From the NCBI RefSeq assembly GCF_001427385.1, contig NZ_LMGJ01000035.1, forward strand, positions 118,273 to 182,272: a stretch of 64,000 nucleotides of DNA, in the 5' to 3' direction. The stretch's first letter is position 1, and each line of letters begins with the position of its first letter. The position numbers and the translations under genes were made by a program. The notes under the pieces are model-generated. The model had not been told where the DNA came from. It ran no database searches and saw nothing but the letters and a program-made list of their open reading frames with translations. Below, in pieces: positions 8,725 to 18,500 of this stretch. The stretch comes from Mesorhizobium sp. Root157 (GTDB taxonomy: Bacteria > Pseudomonadota > Alphaproteobacteria > Rhizobiales > Rhizobiaceae).

Positions 8725-9240
8725 ATGAAATTCGAGGTTGTTCGGAACCTTGTGACCGGCGAGGCGGTTCTTTCGGGCAGACAGCGAGGACTGGCGCGCA
8801 TGCTGGAGAAACACTTCACCAAGGTGGCCAACGCGGTTGCCTACCTGACCGGCTTGCCGCTGACTTTTGCCATTTGCGTTGCGGTGGTTGCGGGGTGGGC
8901 GGTGAGCGGGCCGTTGTTCGGTTTTTCCGACACGTGGCAGCTGATTATCAACACCGGCACCACGATCGTCACCTTTCTCATGGTGTTCCTGATCCAGAAC
9001 ACTCAGAACCGCGACGGCGCGGCGATCCAGGCCAAGCTCGACGAGTTGATACGGGTGGGGAGCGGGCACAACCATTTCATCGGGATCGAGCACCTGACCG
9101 AATCGGAAGTGGAGGAAATCCGCCGCAAATGCGAGGAGGCGGCAGCGCGCCACGACAAGGAGATTGCCAGGCAGGCCAAGACGAAGGCCGCGCGCAAGCT
9201 CGTTTCGCCCAAGAACGGCGCGCGCAAGACGGCAGCGTGA
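8725..9240 (+). CDS. Low-affinity iron permease family protein
   Basis: A 171-residue inner-membrane protein resembling bacterial members of the low-affinity iron permease family (Fet4-like). It has two clear helices (LPLTFAICVAVVAGWAV and TTIVTFLMVFLIQNTQNRD), the second carrying the conserved IQNTQNRD motif, then a charged C-terminal tail with Lys/Arg repeats. I chose ATG 8725; a TTG at 8710 lies inside an inverted repeat (8698-8713, GCAAC/GTTGC), which may be an operator. Iron transport by bacterial members is not proven, so treat the function as family-level. Confidence 0.82.
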   Translation: MKFEVVRNLVTGEAVLSGRQRGLARMLEKHFTKVANAVAYLTGLPLTFAICVAVVAGWAVSGPLFGFSDTWQLIINTGTTIVTFLMVFLIQNTQNRDGAAIQAKLDELIRVGSGHNHFIGIEHLTESEVEEIRRKCEEAAARHDKEIARQAKTKAARKLVSPKNGARKTAA

Positions 9241-9284
9241 GGTTGACCGGTCTGTTGCGAACCGGGCATGGTCGCGGCAACGGG

Positions 9285-9593
9285 ATGATTGCCAAGGCGA
9301 GGAGACGGACGGTGGCCGATTGGGTCGAGATCCTGCGCGAACAGAGTGCGACCGGCGAGCAGACGGCGCGCGAGGTGCCGGCCATCCTTGACAATCCCGA
9401 CGTCAGCGAAGCGCAGGTGCAGGCGCTGTTTTCGGAGCTGGAGAAGCAGGCTGAGTTCGTGGAGAAACTGCGCATGGCGCTGGAGAAGTTCGGCCACGAT
9501 TTTCCGGTGATCGAGGCAGCCGAGAAGCTGGAGGAACGCTATTGCGACCTTGCCGCCTCCGCCGCCGAAAAACTCAAGGCGATGCGGGGGTAG
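9285..9593 (+). CDS. Small helical hypothetical protein
   Basis: About 102 residues, all predicted helix and highly charged: ADWVEILREQSATGEQ, a middle block EAQVQALFSELEKQ and a C-terminal ASAAEKLKAMRG. No Cys, no membrane segment, no signal peptide; it looks like a small cytoplasmic coiled-coil protein. The start is uncertain: ATG 9285, GTG 9312 (with GGAGACGG upstream) or GTG 9237 overlapping the previous stop. It follows the permease gene closely and is probably co-transcribed. I do not recognise it. Confidence 0.6.
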   Translation: MIAKARRRTVADWVEILREQSATGEQTAREVPAILDNPDVSEAQVQALFSELEKQAEFVEKLRMALEKFGHDFPVIEAAEKLEERYCDLAASAAEKLKAMRG

Positions 9594-9620
9594 CGGAACT
9601 GGGCGCGGTCGATTGGTCCT

Positions 9621-9727
9621 AGATGTGGAGCGATCTTTCAGATTCGCTGGCTGCGCTCTAAGTACCTGTTTCTATGCATGTCGTTATCCCGAAACCGTTC
9701 CCATTTTCGGGCGACATGCATTAAATC
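9621..9727 (+). repeat. Palindromic repeat family B, copy 1
   Basis: Contains the conserved left part CGATCTTTCAGATTCGC (from about 9631) and then a two-level hairpin: outer stem TGCATGTCG (9675-9683) with CGACATGCA (9712-9720), inner stem CCCGAAA (9688-9694) with TTTCGGG (9705-9711). It lies between two convergent genes, so it may end transcripts from both sides. Other copies are at 19438 (truncated) and 23352. Confidence 0.8.
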
Positions 9728-9761
9728 AAGTCCAGGTTTATCAATGGGGCAAACCCGCCGC

Positions 9762-12476
9762 TCACACCGCGCTGACAAACCCGTCCAGCACCTTCTTCTG
9801 GCCGGCGCGGTCGAAGTCGATGGTGAGCTTGTTGCCTTCGATGGCCGAGATGTTGCCGTTGCCGAATTTCTGGTGGAAGACGCGGTCGCCGACGCTGAAG
9901 GGCGAGGGAGCGTCGGCCACCGATTTCGCCACCAGTTCGCCCTCGATCATGCGGCCCTTGACCGAGCCGCGCCCGGCGCCGTAGCCGGAATCGGTTTCGC
10001 CATAGCCGATGCGCTCGACGGCGTGGCCGGAACGGGTGCCCCAGTTGCGGCTCGTCGCTTCGGTGCGGTTTTGCTGGGCGCGCTGCCAGCCCGGCGTGGC
10101 ATAGGTGTTGGAGAAGGAGCCGCCGCGCTGATTGTCCGACTTCTGGTCGCCTGACGACGAGCCGAGGCTGTCGAAGCGCGAAGCGCCATAAGGGTTCTGG
10201 CGGCCGCCGCGCCCTGAGGCGAAGGACGAGCCGCCGTAAGGATTACCGTAGCCGCCATAGGAGTTGCCGGCCTCGGCCACCTCGACATGGGCTTCCGGCA
10301 GTTCCTCGAGGAAGCGGGACGGGATGGTCGATTGCCACAGGCCGTGGATGCGGCGGTTGGAGACGAACCAGATGTGCAGGTTCTTCTTGGCGCGGGTGAG
10401 GCCGACATAGGCGAGGCGGCGTTCCTCCTCCAGCCCGGAGCGGCCGCCTTCGTCGAGCGCGCGCTGGTGCGGAAACAATCCCTCTTCCCAGCCGGGGAGG
10501 AATACGGTCTCGAATTCCAGCCCCTTGGCTGAATGCAGCGTCATGATGGAGACGGCATCGAGGTCTTCGTTCTGCTCGGCGTCCATGACCAGGGCGACAT
10601 GTTCGAGGAAGGAGCGCAGCGATTCGTACTCCTCCATCGAGCGGATCAGCTCTTTCAGGTTTTCCAGCCGCCCCGGCGCGTCGGCGGAGCGGTCGTTCTT
10701 CCACATATCGGTGTAGCCGCTCTCTTCGAGAATGGTCTCGGCGAGTTCAGTGTGCGGCGTCGATTCCAGTTGGCCCTGCCAGCGGGCGAAATTGGCGGCG
10801 ACCTCGCGAAGGGCCGCGCGCGGCTTCGGCTTCAGCTCGTCGCTTTCGGCCAGTTTGCCGGCGGCCTCCAGCATCGGAGCGCGGAGCGCGCGCGCCGTGT
10901 CGTGGATCTGGCGGATGGCGGATTCGCCAAGGCCGCGCTTGGGCAAGTTGACGATGCGCTCGAAGGCGAGGTCGTCGGTGGGGTTGGCGACGACGCGCAG
11001 ATAAGCCAGCGCGTCGCGGATTTCCTGGCGCTCGTAGAAGCGCGGGCCGCCGATGACGCGATAGTTCAGGCCGATTTCGATGAAGCGGTCCTCGAAGGAG
11101 CGCATCTGGAAGGAAGCGCGCACCAGGATGGCCATGTCGTTCAGCGGGTGCTTGCCGCGCTGATAGGCCTCGATGGTTTCGCCGATGGCGCGGGCTTCCT
11201 CGTCGGAATCCCAGGCGGCGTGGACGTTGACCTTGGCGTCTTCGGGGTCGGGCCGGTCGGTGAACAGGGTTTTGCCGAGCCGGCCCTCATTGTGGGAGAT
11301 GAGATGCGAGGCCGCGCCCAGGATATGCGCGGTGGAGCGGTAGTTGCGCTCGAGGCGGATGACAGTGGCGCCCGGAAAATCCTTGTCGAAGCGCAGGATG
11401 TTGTCCACCTCCGCGCCGCGCCAGCCATAGATCGACTGATCGTCATCGCCGACGCAGCAGATGTTAATTTGCTGTGTTGGTTTGTTTTCGCTCGCGGGGT
11501 TTCTCTCGCTCACGGGCCGCATCGCCGCCTCTGGCGGCTGGCCCTCCGCGGGGGCGGGCGAAACGTCGCCCGGCAGCCGGTCGGCTGCTCGGCTTTCGGC
11601 CGGAAGATTAGCAGATTGCTTTGGCCTTTGGGCCAGCAAGCGCAGCCACATATATTGCGCGGTGTTGGTGTCCTGATACTCGTCGACGAGGATGTATTTG
11701 AAGCGGCGGTGGTATTCGGCCAGCACGTCGTGATGGGCACGGAAGATGCGGATCGGGTGGCACAGAAGATCGCCGAAGTCGCAGGCGTTCAGCGTAGTCA
11801 GCCGATCCTGATAGGCGCGGTAGAGTTCGCGGCCGCGGCCATTTCCGAAGGCGCGGGCGTCGCCTTCCGGGATATCGGCGGGGCCAAGGCCCTTGTTCTT
11901 CCAGCCGTCGATCATCTGGGCGAAGGTGCGCGGCGCCCAGCGCTTGTCGTCAAGCCCTTCGGCCTGGATCAACTGCTTGATGAGGCGGATGACGTCGTCG
12001 GTGTCGAGGATGGTGAAGTCGGAGCGCAGGCCGGCGAGTTCGGCATGACGGCGCAGGAGCTTGACGCCGATGGAGTGGAAGGTTCCCAGCCACGGCATGC
12101 CCTCGATGGCCTCGCCGACCAGCAAGCCGATGCGGTTCTTCATCTCGCGCGCCGCCTTGTTGGTGAAGGTGACGGCGAGGATCTGGCTGGGCCACGCTTT
12201 GCCCTGGCTGAGAATATGGGCGATGCGGGTGGTGAGCACGCGCGTCTTGCCGGTGCCGGCGCCGGCCAGAACGAGGACCGGGCCTTCGGTGGTCTCCACC
12301 GCCAGCCGCTGTTCGGGGTTCAGCCCTTTCAGGTAATCGGGTTGGCCGCCCTGACCGTGGCGCGCAGCCATGGCGCGCGCGGCGATGCCGGAAGGCGCGG
12401 ACGAGCCTTCGGACGGGGCAGGGCGCCGCGCATCCGATTCGTCGAAGAAGGGCATGTCGTCTGGAAAACCGGACAT
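9762..12476 (-). CDS. UvrD/PcrA/Rep-type DNA helicase with an internal insert
   Basis: A 904-residue superfamily 1A 3'-5' DNA helicase acting in repair and replication. Walker A is GAGTGKT (residues 72-78), motif II is VDEYQDTN, motif III is GDDDQSIYGWRGAEV, and motif VI is VGLTRAKKN. The C-terminus is the PcrA-type Tudor-like domain (VGDRVFHQKFGNGNISAIEG), after a Gly/Tyr/Ser-rich linker. I chose ATG 12476 (MSGFPDDMPFF); an upstream ATG at 12605 adds 43 unlikely residues. Odd: about 53 residues rich in Pro, Ala and Glu (roughly 283-335) separate motif II from motif III where homologues have a short loop; see the repeat feature. Confidence 0.92.
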   Translation of the reverse strand: MSGFPDDMPFFDESDARRPAPSEGSSAPSGIAARAMAARHGQGGQPDYLKGLNPEQRLAVETTEGPVLVLAGAGTGKTRVLTTRIAHILSQGKAWPSQILAVTFTNKAAREMKNRIGLLVGEAIEGMPWLGTFHSIGVKLLRRHAELAGLRSDFTILDTDDVIRLIKQLIQAEGLDDKRWAPRTFAQMIDGWKNKGLGPADIPEGDARAFGNGRGRELYRAYQDRLTTLNACDFGDLLCHPIRIFRAHHDVLAEYHRRFKYILVDEYQDTNTAQYMWLRLLAQRPKQSANLPAESRAADRLPGDVSPAPAEGQPPEAAMRPVSERNPASENKPTQQINICCVGDDDQSIYGWRGAEVDNILRFDKDFPGATVIRLERNYRSTAHILGAASHLISHNEGRLGKTLFTDRPDPEDAKVNVHAAWDSDEEARAIGETIEAYQRGKHPLNDMAILVRASFQMRSFEDRFIEIGLNYRVIGGPRFYERQEIRDALAYLRVVANPTDDLAFERIVNLPKRGLGESAIRQIHDTARALRAPMLEAAGKLAESDELKPKPRAALREVAANFARWQGQLESTPHTELAETILEESGYTDMWKNDRSADAPGRLENLKELIRSMEEYESLRSFLEHVALVMDAEQNEDLDAVSIMTLHSAKGLEFETVFLPGWEEGLFPHQRALDEGGRSGLEEERRLAYVGLTRAKKNLHIWFVSNRRIHGLWQSTIPSRFLEELPEAHVEVAEAGNSYGGYGNPYGGSSFASGRGGRQNPYGASRFDSLGSSSGDQKSDNQRGGSFSNTYATPGWQRAQQNRTEATSRNWGTRSGHAVERIGYGETDSGYGAGRGSVKGRMIEGELVAKSVADAPSPFSVGDRVFHQKFGNGNISAIEGNKLTIDFDRAGQKKVLDGFVSAV
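11466..11627 (-). repeat. Palindrome-rich in-frame insert within the helicase gene
   Basis: About 160 bases inside the helicase gene hold three consecutive hairpins: GCCGCC-TCT-GGCGGC (11524-11538), CGGGCGA-AACG-TCGCCCG (11555-11572) and GCAGCCG-GT-CGGCTGC (11573-11588). The encoded residues are Pro/Ala/Glu-rich and break the otherwise conserved sequence between QRP and NICCVGDDDQ. The reading frame is kept. This looks like a small palindromic mobile element captured as coding sequence; boundaries are approximate. Confidence 0.6.
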
Positions 12477-12737
12477 CGCACCCGAATGTAGTGATTCGGC
12501 GACGAAAGGCCAGCGTGTTGGTGTTTTGTTCGCCTGGAGACGGGGCCGGGATTCAGGTGACGGCGGTGCGCCGATACCTGGAAAAGCGTTTCCTGAAATC
12601 CACACCGGCGAAGCATCTGGGCGTAAACGGCGAGTTTGGCCTTGCCCCTTCTGCGTGGTCGTTTAAGTCTGTCCGGGTCGGCGCGCGTATCAATGGCCTC
12701 GGTTGTGTCGAGGCAGGCCGGCGGCAAGGGACGAGGA

Positions 12738-12986
12738 ATGGACGACAATTTCGACAAGGCCGGTATCGCGGTCATTATCGTGTTCGGCGCACTTATCCTT
12801 GGCGGCCTGATGGCGGCCAATCTCGCCATCGGCGACCGTAACGGCTTTTTGTTTGCGCTGGGCGCAGCCTTCACTGCATGGATCGCCGGGCATGTGGTGC
12901 TGTTCGACCTGCCGCGCATCTATGCCGCGCTGATCGGCATCGCGGCATTGATGGCGCTGGCCTCGACGGTTTCCTTCGCCTTCTAG
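12738..12986 (+). CDS. Small membrane protein, unknown function
   Basis: An 82-residue protein with three hydrophobic segments (AGIAVIIVFGALILGGLMAA, then GFLFALGAAFTAWIAGHVVL, then YAALIGIAALMALASTV). AAGGGACGAGGA just upstream of ATG 12738 is a good ribosome binding site. It is divergent from the helicase gene, with 261 bases between the two starts, and convergent with the next small gene. No family recognised; probably an inner-membrane protein. Confidence 0.7.
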   Translation: MDDNFDKAGIAVIIVFGALILGGLMAANLAIGDRNGFLFALGAAFTAWIAGHVVLFDLPRIYAALIGIAALMALASTVSFAF

Positions 12987-12999
12987 AGAAGTGCCTGAT

Positions 13000-13251
13000 T
13001 CAGTTTCGCGATGAGAAGTTGCGCCTTGAACGCGCCTGCTTGAGGATGGCGCGCCAGCGGACCATGTCGAAGGGGATGGGGTCGCGATTGGCGACGATCT
13101 CGAAGATGCGGTTTTCCAGGTTCTTCAGCGAACGCCAGAAATCGTAGTCGGACAGGCGCGGATCGGCAGCCAGCCGCTCGGCTTCCAGCGTGACGCTGTT
13201 TGCCGCGACGTGCCGCCGTTGCGGAGCCGGCAGATTGTCTTGCGTGTCCAT
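13000..13251 (-). CDS. Conserved small hypothetical protein
   Basis: An 83-residue soluble protein with the pattern ADPRLSDYDFWRSLKNLENR then RDPIPFDMVRWRAILKQA; several Trp, Phe and Arg residues suggest a small helical fold. No signal or membrane segment. It sits on the minus strand 93 bases after the thioesterase stop, may share its transcript, and is tail-to-tail with the small membrane protein (13 bases apart). I recognise the general type as a rhizobial conserved hypothetical but cannot name it. Confidence 0.65.
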   Translation of the reverse strand: MDTQDNLPAPQRRHVAANSVTLEAERLAADPRLSDYDFWRSLKNLENRIFEIVANRDPIPFDMVRWRAILKQARSRRNFSSRN

Positions 13252-13344
13252 GACACTGGAGTGGCGGCGCTGGTGATTCGATGCAAACCGAATAGGCCGC
13301 CATCCCCATCTTTGTCGGCCTGTCGCGGTAACGATATATGACGG

Positions 13345-13827
13345 TCAGGCTTTCTTGCGTCGAATGCCGATCGAGCGGCCGGCGCGTTCGGGCACGGCAA
13401 GCGATGCGTGGGCGGCGCGCATCGCCTCGATATTGGCCATGATGTCGGAGGGGAAAGACGCGACCTTGGGGCCGGTCATGTCGACATGCAGCGACATGGA
13501 TTCGGAGGTGGCGGCCAGCCAGCCGTCGACGTGGCGGATTTCCTGAAAGACATGCAGGCGCTTGGCGTCGCAATCGAGAAGATGGAAGCTGACGGCGACT
13601 TTGTGGTCGAGGTGGAGTTCCTGCACGTAGCAGACGTGGACTTCCGCCGTGTAGATGGTGAGCCGCCGCTCTTTCGCATAGGCCGGACCAAGCCCCAGCG
13701 CTTCGAAGGCCTCGTCGGAACCGCGATCGAACAGGACGTTGTAATAGGCCATGTTGAGGTGGCCGTTATAGTCGATCCAGTCCTTCTCGATGTCCATGAC
13801 GCGGGAGACGAAGGGGGCGGTGGTCAT
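13345..13827 (-). CDS. Acyl-CoA thioesterase, 4HBT hot-dog fold
   Basis: A 160-residue single hot-dog domain protein. The active-site region WIDYNGHLNMAYYNVLFD carries the Asp that defines the 4HBT class, and VHVCYVQELHLDHKVAVSF follows as the central strands. Close relatives hydrolyse small acyl-CoAs such as betainyl-CoA in carnitine use, but no carnitine genes are adjacent, so the substrate is open. It is divergent from the flavoprotein at 13932, with 104 bases between starts. Confidence 0.85.
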   Translation of the reverse strand: MTTAPFVSRVMDIEKDWIDYNGHLNMAYYNVLFDRGSDEAFEALGLGPAYAKERRLTIYTAEVHVCYVQELHLDHKVAVSFHLLDCDAKRLHVFQEIRHVDGWLAATSESMSLHVDMTGPKVASFPSDIMANIEAMRAAHASLAVPERAGRSIGIRRKKA

Positions 13828-13931
13828 GCTGGGCTATTCTCCATTCGACGTTCGATGTGCTGGACAAAAAGGTGCGAACGGCACAGTACGGATCGTTACA
13901 TGTGTGGCAAGGGTCCATTCGCGGAGGAAAC

Positions 13932-15341
13932 ATGGCTCTGAGCGACCTGATGGCGGTTCAACGCAACGAGGACGGCATCGCCGCCGTTGCCGGCATTCTC
14001 AAGCAAAGGTTCGGCGAGCGCTTCCAGACCGGCCAGTCCATCCGCGAGCAGCATGGCCACACCACGACCTACATCCCCAACCAGGTGCCGGATGGGGTGG
14101 TGTTTCCCGAGACGACGGCGGAAGTGCAGGAGATCGTGCGCGCCTGTGGCGACCACCGCGTGCCGGTGATCGCCTTCGGCGTCGGTTCTTCGCTGGAAGG
14201 GCATGTCAATGCGCCGGGCGGCGGCATTTCGCTCGACACATCGCGCATGAACCGCATCCTTGCCGTCAACGCCGAGGACCTCGATTGCACGGTGGAGCCC
14301 GGCGTCACGCGCGAAGACCTCAACCGGCATTTGCGCGATACCGGCCTGTTCTTTCCGATCGACCCCGGCGCCAACGCCTCGCTGGGCGGCATGGCGGCGA
14401 CGCGGGCGTCGGGCACCAACGCCGTGCGTTACGGCACCATGCGCGAAAGCGTCCTTTCGCTGACGGCGGTAATGGCCGATGGCGAGACGGTGACGACGGG
14501 CAAGCGGGCGAAGAAGAGTGCGGCCGGCTACGATCTCACCCGATTGCTGGTCGGCTCGGAAGGCACGCTCGGCATCATCACCGCGCTCACCTTGCGGCTG
14601 CAAGGCATCCCGCAGGCGATTTCGGGTGGCGTGTGCCCGTTTCCGACGCTTGAAGCAGCCTGCCAGGCGGTGATTGCGACCATCCAGATGGGCATTCCGG
14701 TGGCGCGCATCGAACTGGTCAACGGTTTGCAGATGCGGGCGATGAAGAATTATTCAAAGCTCGATTACTCGGAAAGCCCGTGCCTGTTCCTCGAATTCCA
14801 CGGCAGCGAAGCCAGCGTGGCCGAGCAGGCGGAAAGTTTCGGCATGATCGCCGAAGAGCAAGGCGGCGGGCCGTTTCTTTGGACGAGCGTGGCCGAGGAA
14901 CGCGCCAAGCTGTGGGACGCGCGCCACAACGCCTATTGGGCATCGCTGACGCTGAGGCCGGGCGCCAAGGGGCTTTCCACGGATGTCTGCGTGCCGATTT
15001 CGCGGTTGGCGCAATGCGTGGCCGAAACCGAGGAGGATATCGCCGAGATGGGGCTGATTGCCCCGATCGTCGGCCATGCCGGCGACGGCAATTTCCACAC
15101 GCTGGTGCTGATGGACCCGGACAATCCGGCCGAAATCGCCAAGGTGGAGGCGTTCGTGGCGCGGCTGAACATGCGCGCCATTGCCATGGACGGCACTTGC
15201 ACCGGCGAGCACGGCATCGGGCAGGGCAAGGCCGGTTTCCTGCAGCATGAACTCGGTCACGGTGTGGACGTGATGCGCACGATCAAACAGGCGCTCGATC
15301 CGCTGAATATCCTCAATCCGGGGAAGATATTGCCGGCGTGA
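13932..15341 (+). CDS. FAD-linked oxidase, GlcD/D-lactate dehydrogenase type
   Basis: A 469-residue flavoprotein of the glycolate oxidase GlcD/D-2-hydroxyacid dehydrogenase group. The PCMH FAD-binding domain contains FGVGSSLEGHVNAPGGGIS (about 90-110) and DPGANASLGGMAATRASGT; the C-terminal domain has GHAGDGNFHTLVLMDP and the signature CTGEHGIGQGKAGFL. The enzyme likely oxidises D-lactate or a similar D-2-hydroxy acid and passes electrons onward. GGAGGAAA just upstream fixes ATG 13932; an upstream ATG at 13857 lacks a ribosome binding site. No FeS partner subunit (GlcF) is adjacent, which favours the single-subunit D-lactate dehydrogenase type. Confidence 0.87.
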   Translation: MALSDLMAVQRNEDGIAAVAGILKQRFGERFQTGQSIREQHGHTTTYIPNQVPDGVVFPETTAEVQEIVRACGDHRVPVIAFGVGSSLEGHVNAPGGGISLDTSRMNRILAVNAEDLDCTVEPGVTREDLNRHLRDTGLFFPIDPGANASLGGMAATRASGTNAVRYGTMRESVLSLTAVMADGETVTTGKRAKKSAAGYDLTRLLVGSEGTLGIITALTLRLQGIPQAISGGVCPFPTLEAACQAVIATIQMGIPVARIELVNGLQMRAMKNYSKLDYSESPCLFLEFHGSEASVAEQAESFGMIAEEQGGGPFLWTSVAEERAKLWDARHNAYWASLTLRPGAKGLSTDVCVPISRLAQCVAETEEDIAEMGLIAPIVGHAGDGNFHTLVLMDPDNPAEIAKVEAFVARLNMRAIAMDGTCTGEHGIGQGKAGFLQHELGHGVDVMRTIKQALDPLNILNPGKILPA

Positions 15342-15500
15342 CCGGATCCACGGGCAGCCCTGCGAAGGCGGGTGCCTCTTTATCGACACGCGAACGGTCT
15401 ATCTCATTGTTTGAGCGTCGGATTGCGCCGAAACCGGTTTCCACTTTCCGGCTGGAGGCTCTAGAGTGCGCGGAACTTTTCGCCGATTTGCAGTGAGGAC

Positions 15501-18500
15501 ATGTTCGCTCGCCTGTTCGTGATCGTTGGCGGCCTTGTTGTGCTGGTGCTGATTGCCGCGCTGGCAGTGCCGCCGTTCGTCGACTGGACAGGCTACCGCG
15601 CCGATTTCGAGCGCGAGGCGAGCGCCATATTGGGCCGCACGGTGACGGTACGGGGCGACGCCACGGCACGATTGCTGCCGTTTCCATCGGTCACCTTCTC
15701 CGACGTCGCGGTGGCGGGTGGACCGGATGGCCAACCTGCAATGACCGTCGAGACGTTCTCGATGGATGCGGAACTGGCGCCGTTCCTGCGCGGCGAAGTG
15801 CTGATCTTCGACATGCGGCTGGTGCGGCCGAAAGGCACGATCGATGTCGGCGCCGACGGCGCTATCGACTGGACGGTGCGACCCTCATCGCCCTTCGACG
15901 CCAGCCAGATCGTCATCGAGAAGCTGACCATCACCGACGGCGAGGTCGAGGTTCACCACGGGGCGGGCGGGCGCAGCCATAAGCTGTCCAAGATCAATTC
16001 GACCGTTTCGGCCAAGTCGCTGGTCGGACCCTGGCGGCTGGACGGCTCTTTGCTGTTCGACGGCCTTCGCACCGCGCTGACGGCCTCGACCGGACGGGTT
16101 GCCGAGGACGGACAGATGCGGCTCAGGTTGCGGCTCGATCCGGACGGCTATCCGCTGACCATCGAGACTGACGGCAATGCGCGCGTGGAAAAGGGCGCGG
16201 TGCTCTATGCCGGCCAGTTCAAGATGCTCGAAGACGACAGGGGGCAGGTGACGCTGCGCGACGGCAGCGGCGAGATGGTGCAGGTGAACGCCGCCAAGGC
16301 GGACCCCGGCTACCGCCTGAACGGCAAATTCCATCTCGATCACAAACAACTCGGCATCGACGAATTCCGCTTCGAGACAGGCCCGCTCGACAATCCCTAC
16401 ACCGCCGACGGCACCGCCTCGATCGACTATGGCGATGAGCCGCGCTTCCGCATCGAGGCGTCGGGCGCACAGGTGCAGTTCGACGAGGCTGTGACGGGCG
16501 ATGCCGGCTCCGGCCTGACGCTGGCCGAGCGGGTCGCCGGCCTGGAAAAAGCGCTGCAGCAGATGCCGAGGCCGACCATTCCGGGCTCGGTCGAGGTCAA
16601 GCTGCCGGCGGTGGTGACGGGCGATACCACGATCCGCGACGTGCATGTCTCGGCCGAACCGGCCGAGGGCGGCTGGATCGTGCATTCGCTGGGCGCTGTC
16701 TTGCCGGGCCGCACGACGCTGGAAGCGCAGGGCAAGCTCAGCACCGGCGATGCATTCGGCTTCAAGGGATCGCTGCTGCTGGCCGTGGCGCAGCCGTCAG
16801 GTTTTGCGGCATGGCTGGCCAAGGACGTGGACGAAGCGATCCGGCGCCTGCCCGCAGCCGGCTTCAAGGCCGAGGTGGAGATGAGCGAGCGGAGCCAGAC
16901 GTTCAGCGATCTCGAACTCGTTCTCGGCAAGGCGAAGTTCAATGGCCGCATCGAGGCCAAGGAGCCCGGCGATGCGCGGCCATCGGTGGCGATGGAACTG
17001 CACGGCGGCGAACTGGACGTGGAGGGGCTGGCGGCTTTCGCCTCGATCTTCGTCAGCGACAAGGGGGCCAATCGCTTCGCCGATCACGATCTCGATTTCC
17101 AGATCGTTGCCGGGCCGGTGGATGCCGGCGGCATGACGGCGGACAAGCTCGATACGGCGCTGAGGCTGCGCGAGGGCGCGCTGGAGATCGACCGGTTGGC
17201 GGTGACCAGCCTGGCCGGCGCTTCGATCAGCGCGACAGGCCGTATCAAGGATTTTCCGGCGAGCCCGACCGGAAGTCTCGACGCTACGGTGGTGGCGGTC
17301 GACCTTGCGCCGCTGATCGATGCGGCGGCGGAGCGCTATCCCGGCAATGCCTTGCTGAAAGGGCTGGCGGAGCGCGCCAAGGCCTATGGCGGCCTGTTTG
17401 AGGATGCGCGCATCGACGTGGTGGCAAGTGCGGCGGAAAACGGCGACGGCAGCAACGGGCTGGCGATTTCCGCGCAAGGCGCGGCGGGAGGTTCCGCCTT
17501 CTCGGCCACGCTGTCGGCTCAAGGCAAGGTGGCGGACCTGGCCAATGCGCCGGTGGCGCTGACGTTCGACGCCCGCAACGACGATGCGACGGCTCTGCTG
17601 GCGCTCTATGGGCTGCCGACGCTGCCGCTCGGCATGACTGGCGCGGGCACGACCGATATTGCCGCCAAGGGCACGCTGGGCGACGGCATGGCGACGACCG
17701 CCAGTTTGAACGGCAACGACTTCAAGGCGGATTTCGACGGCACCGTTGCTGCTTCTGCCCAAGGCCCCGCCATCAAGGGCAAGGTGAGCCTGGAGGCGGC
17801 CGACATCGAGCCGTGGCTGATGACGACGGGTGTCGCGCTGCCCGGCATGGGTACGGGTACATCGGCGGGTTTCAGCGCCGAAGCCGACTACGCCAACGGG
17901 CTACTGGTGCTGACAGGCCTGACCGGCGCCGTCAACGAGATCGCGGTTTCGGGCGACATCAATGCCGCCATCAAGGGCGGCAAGCCGCAGCTGACCGGCG
18001 CGATAATAGTGGACGAAATCGACCTCGACCCGGCGGCGGTGATGCTGTTCGGGGACGCCTCGCTGGCACCGGCGGCGAAGGGTTGGCCAACCGCGCCGTT
18101 TGCGCAGAAGCCGGCGGTTCCGTTCAGCGCCGAACTCGACATCAGCACGGCGACATTGGCTGCCGGCCGCTTCGCCAGCGCCTATGACGCGACGCTTTCG
18201 ATGAAACTGGATGACGGCGGGCTTCGCGTCTCGGAATTGCAAGCCAAGCTGTTCGGCGGCGTGCTTTCCGGCCTGTTCGACCTGAAGAACACCGGCGGGA
18301 CCGGGCTGTTGAACGGGCAGATGACGGTTTCGGGGGCGGATCTGGGTGTAGCGCTACCCGATGCCGGCATTTCGGGCAGTGGCAATTTCACCACTTCGGT
18401 CTCGACCAGCGGCAAATCGGTGGACGGCATGATCGCGGCACTTTCCGGGTCGGGCACGGCATCGCTGAAGGGGGTGCGGATCGACAATCTCAACGCCGAT

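Noticed and set aside
10533..12491. Long plus-strand open frame (652 codons) opposite the helicase gene
   Set aside because: It is the mirror of a strongly conserved helicase; no family motifs, and such frames are common in high-GC DNA.
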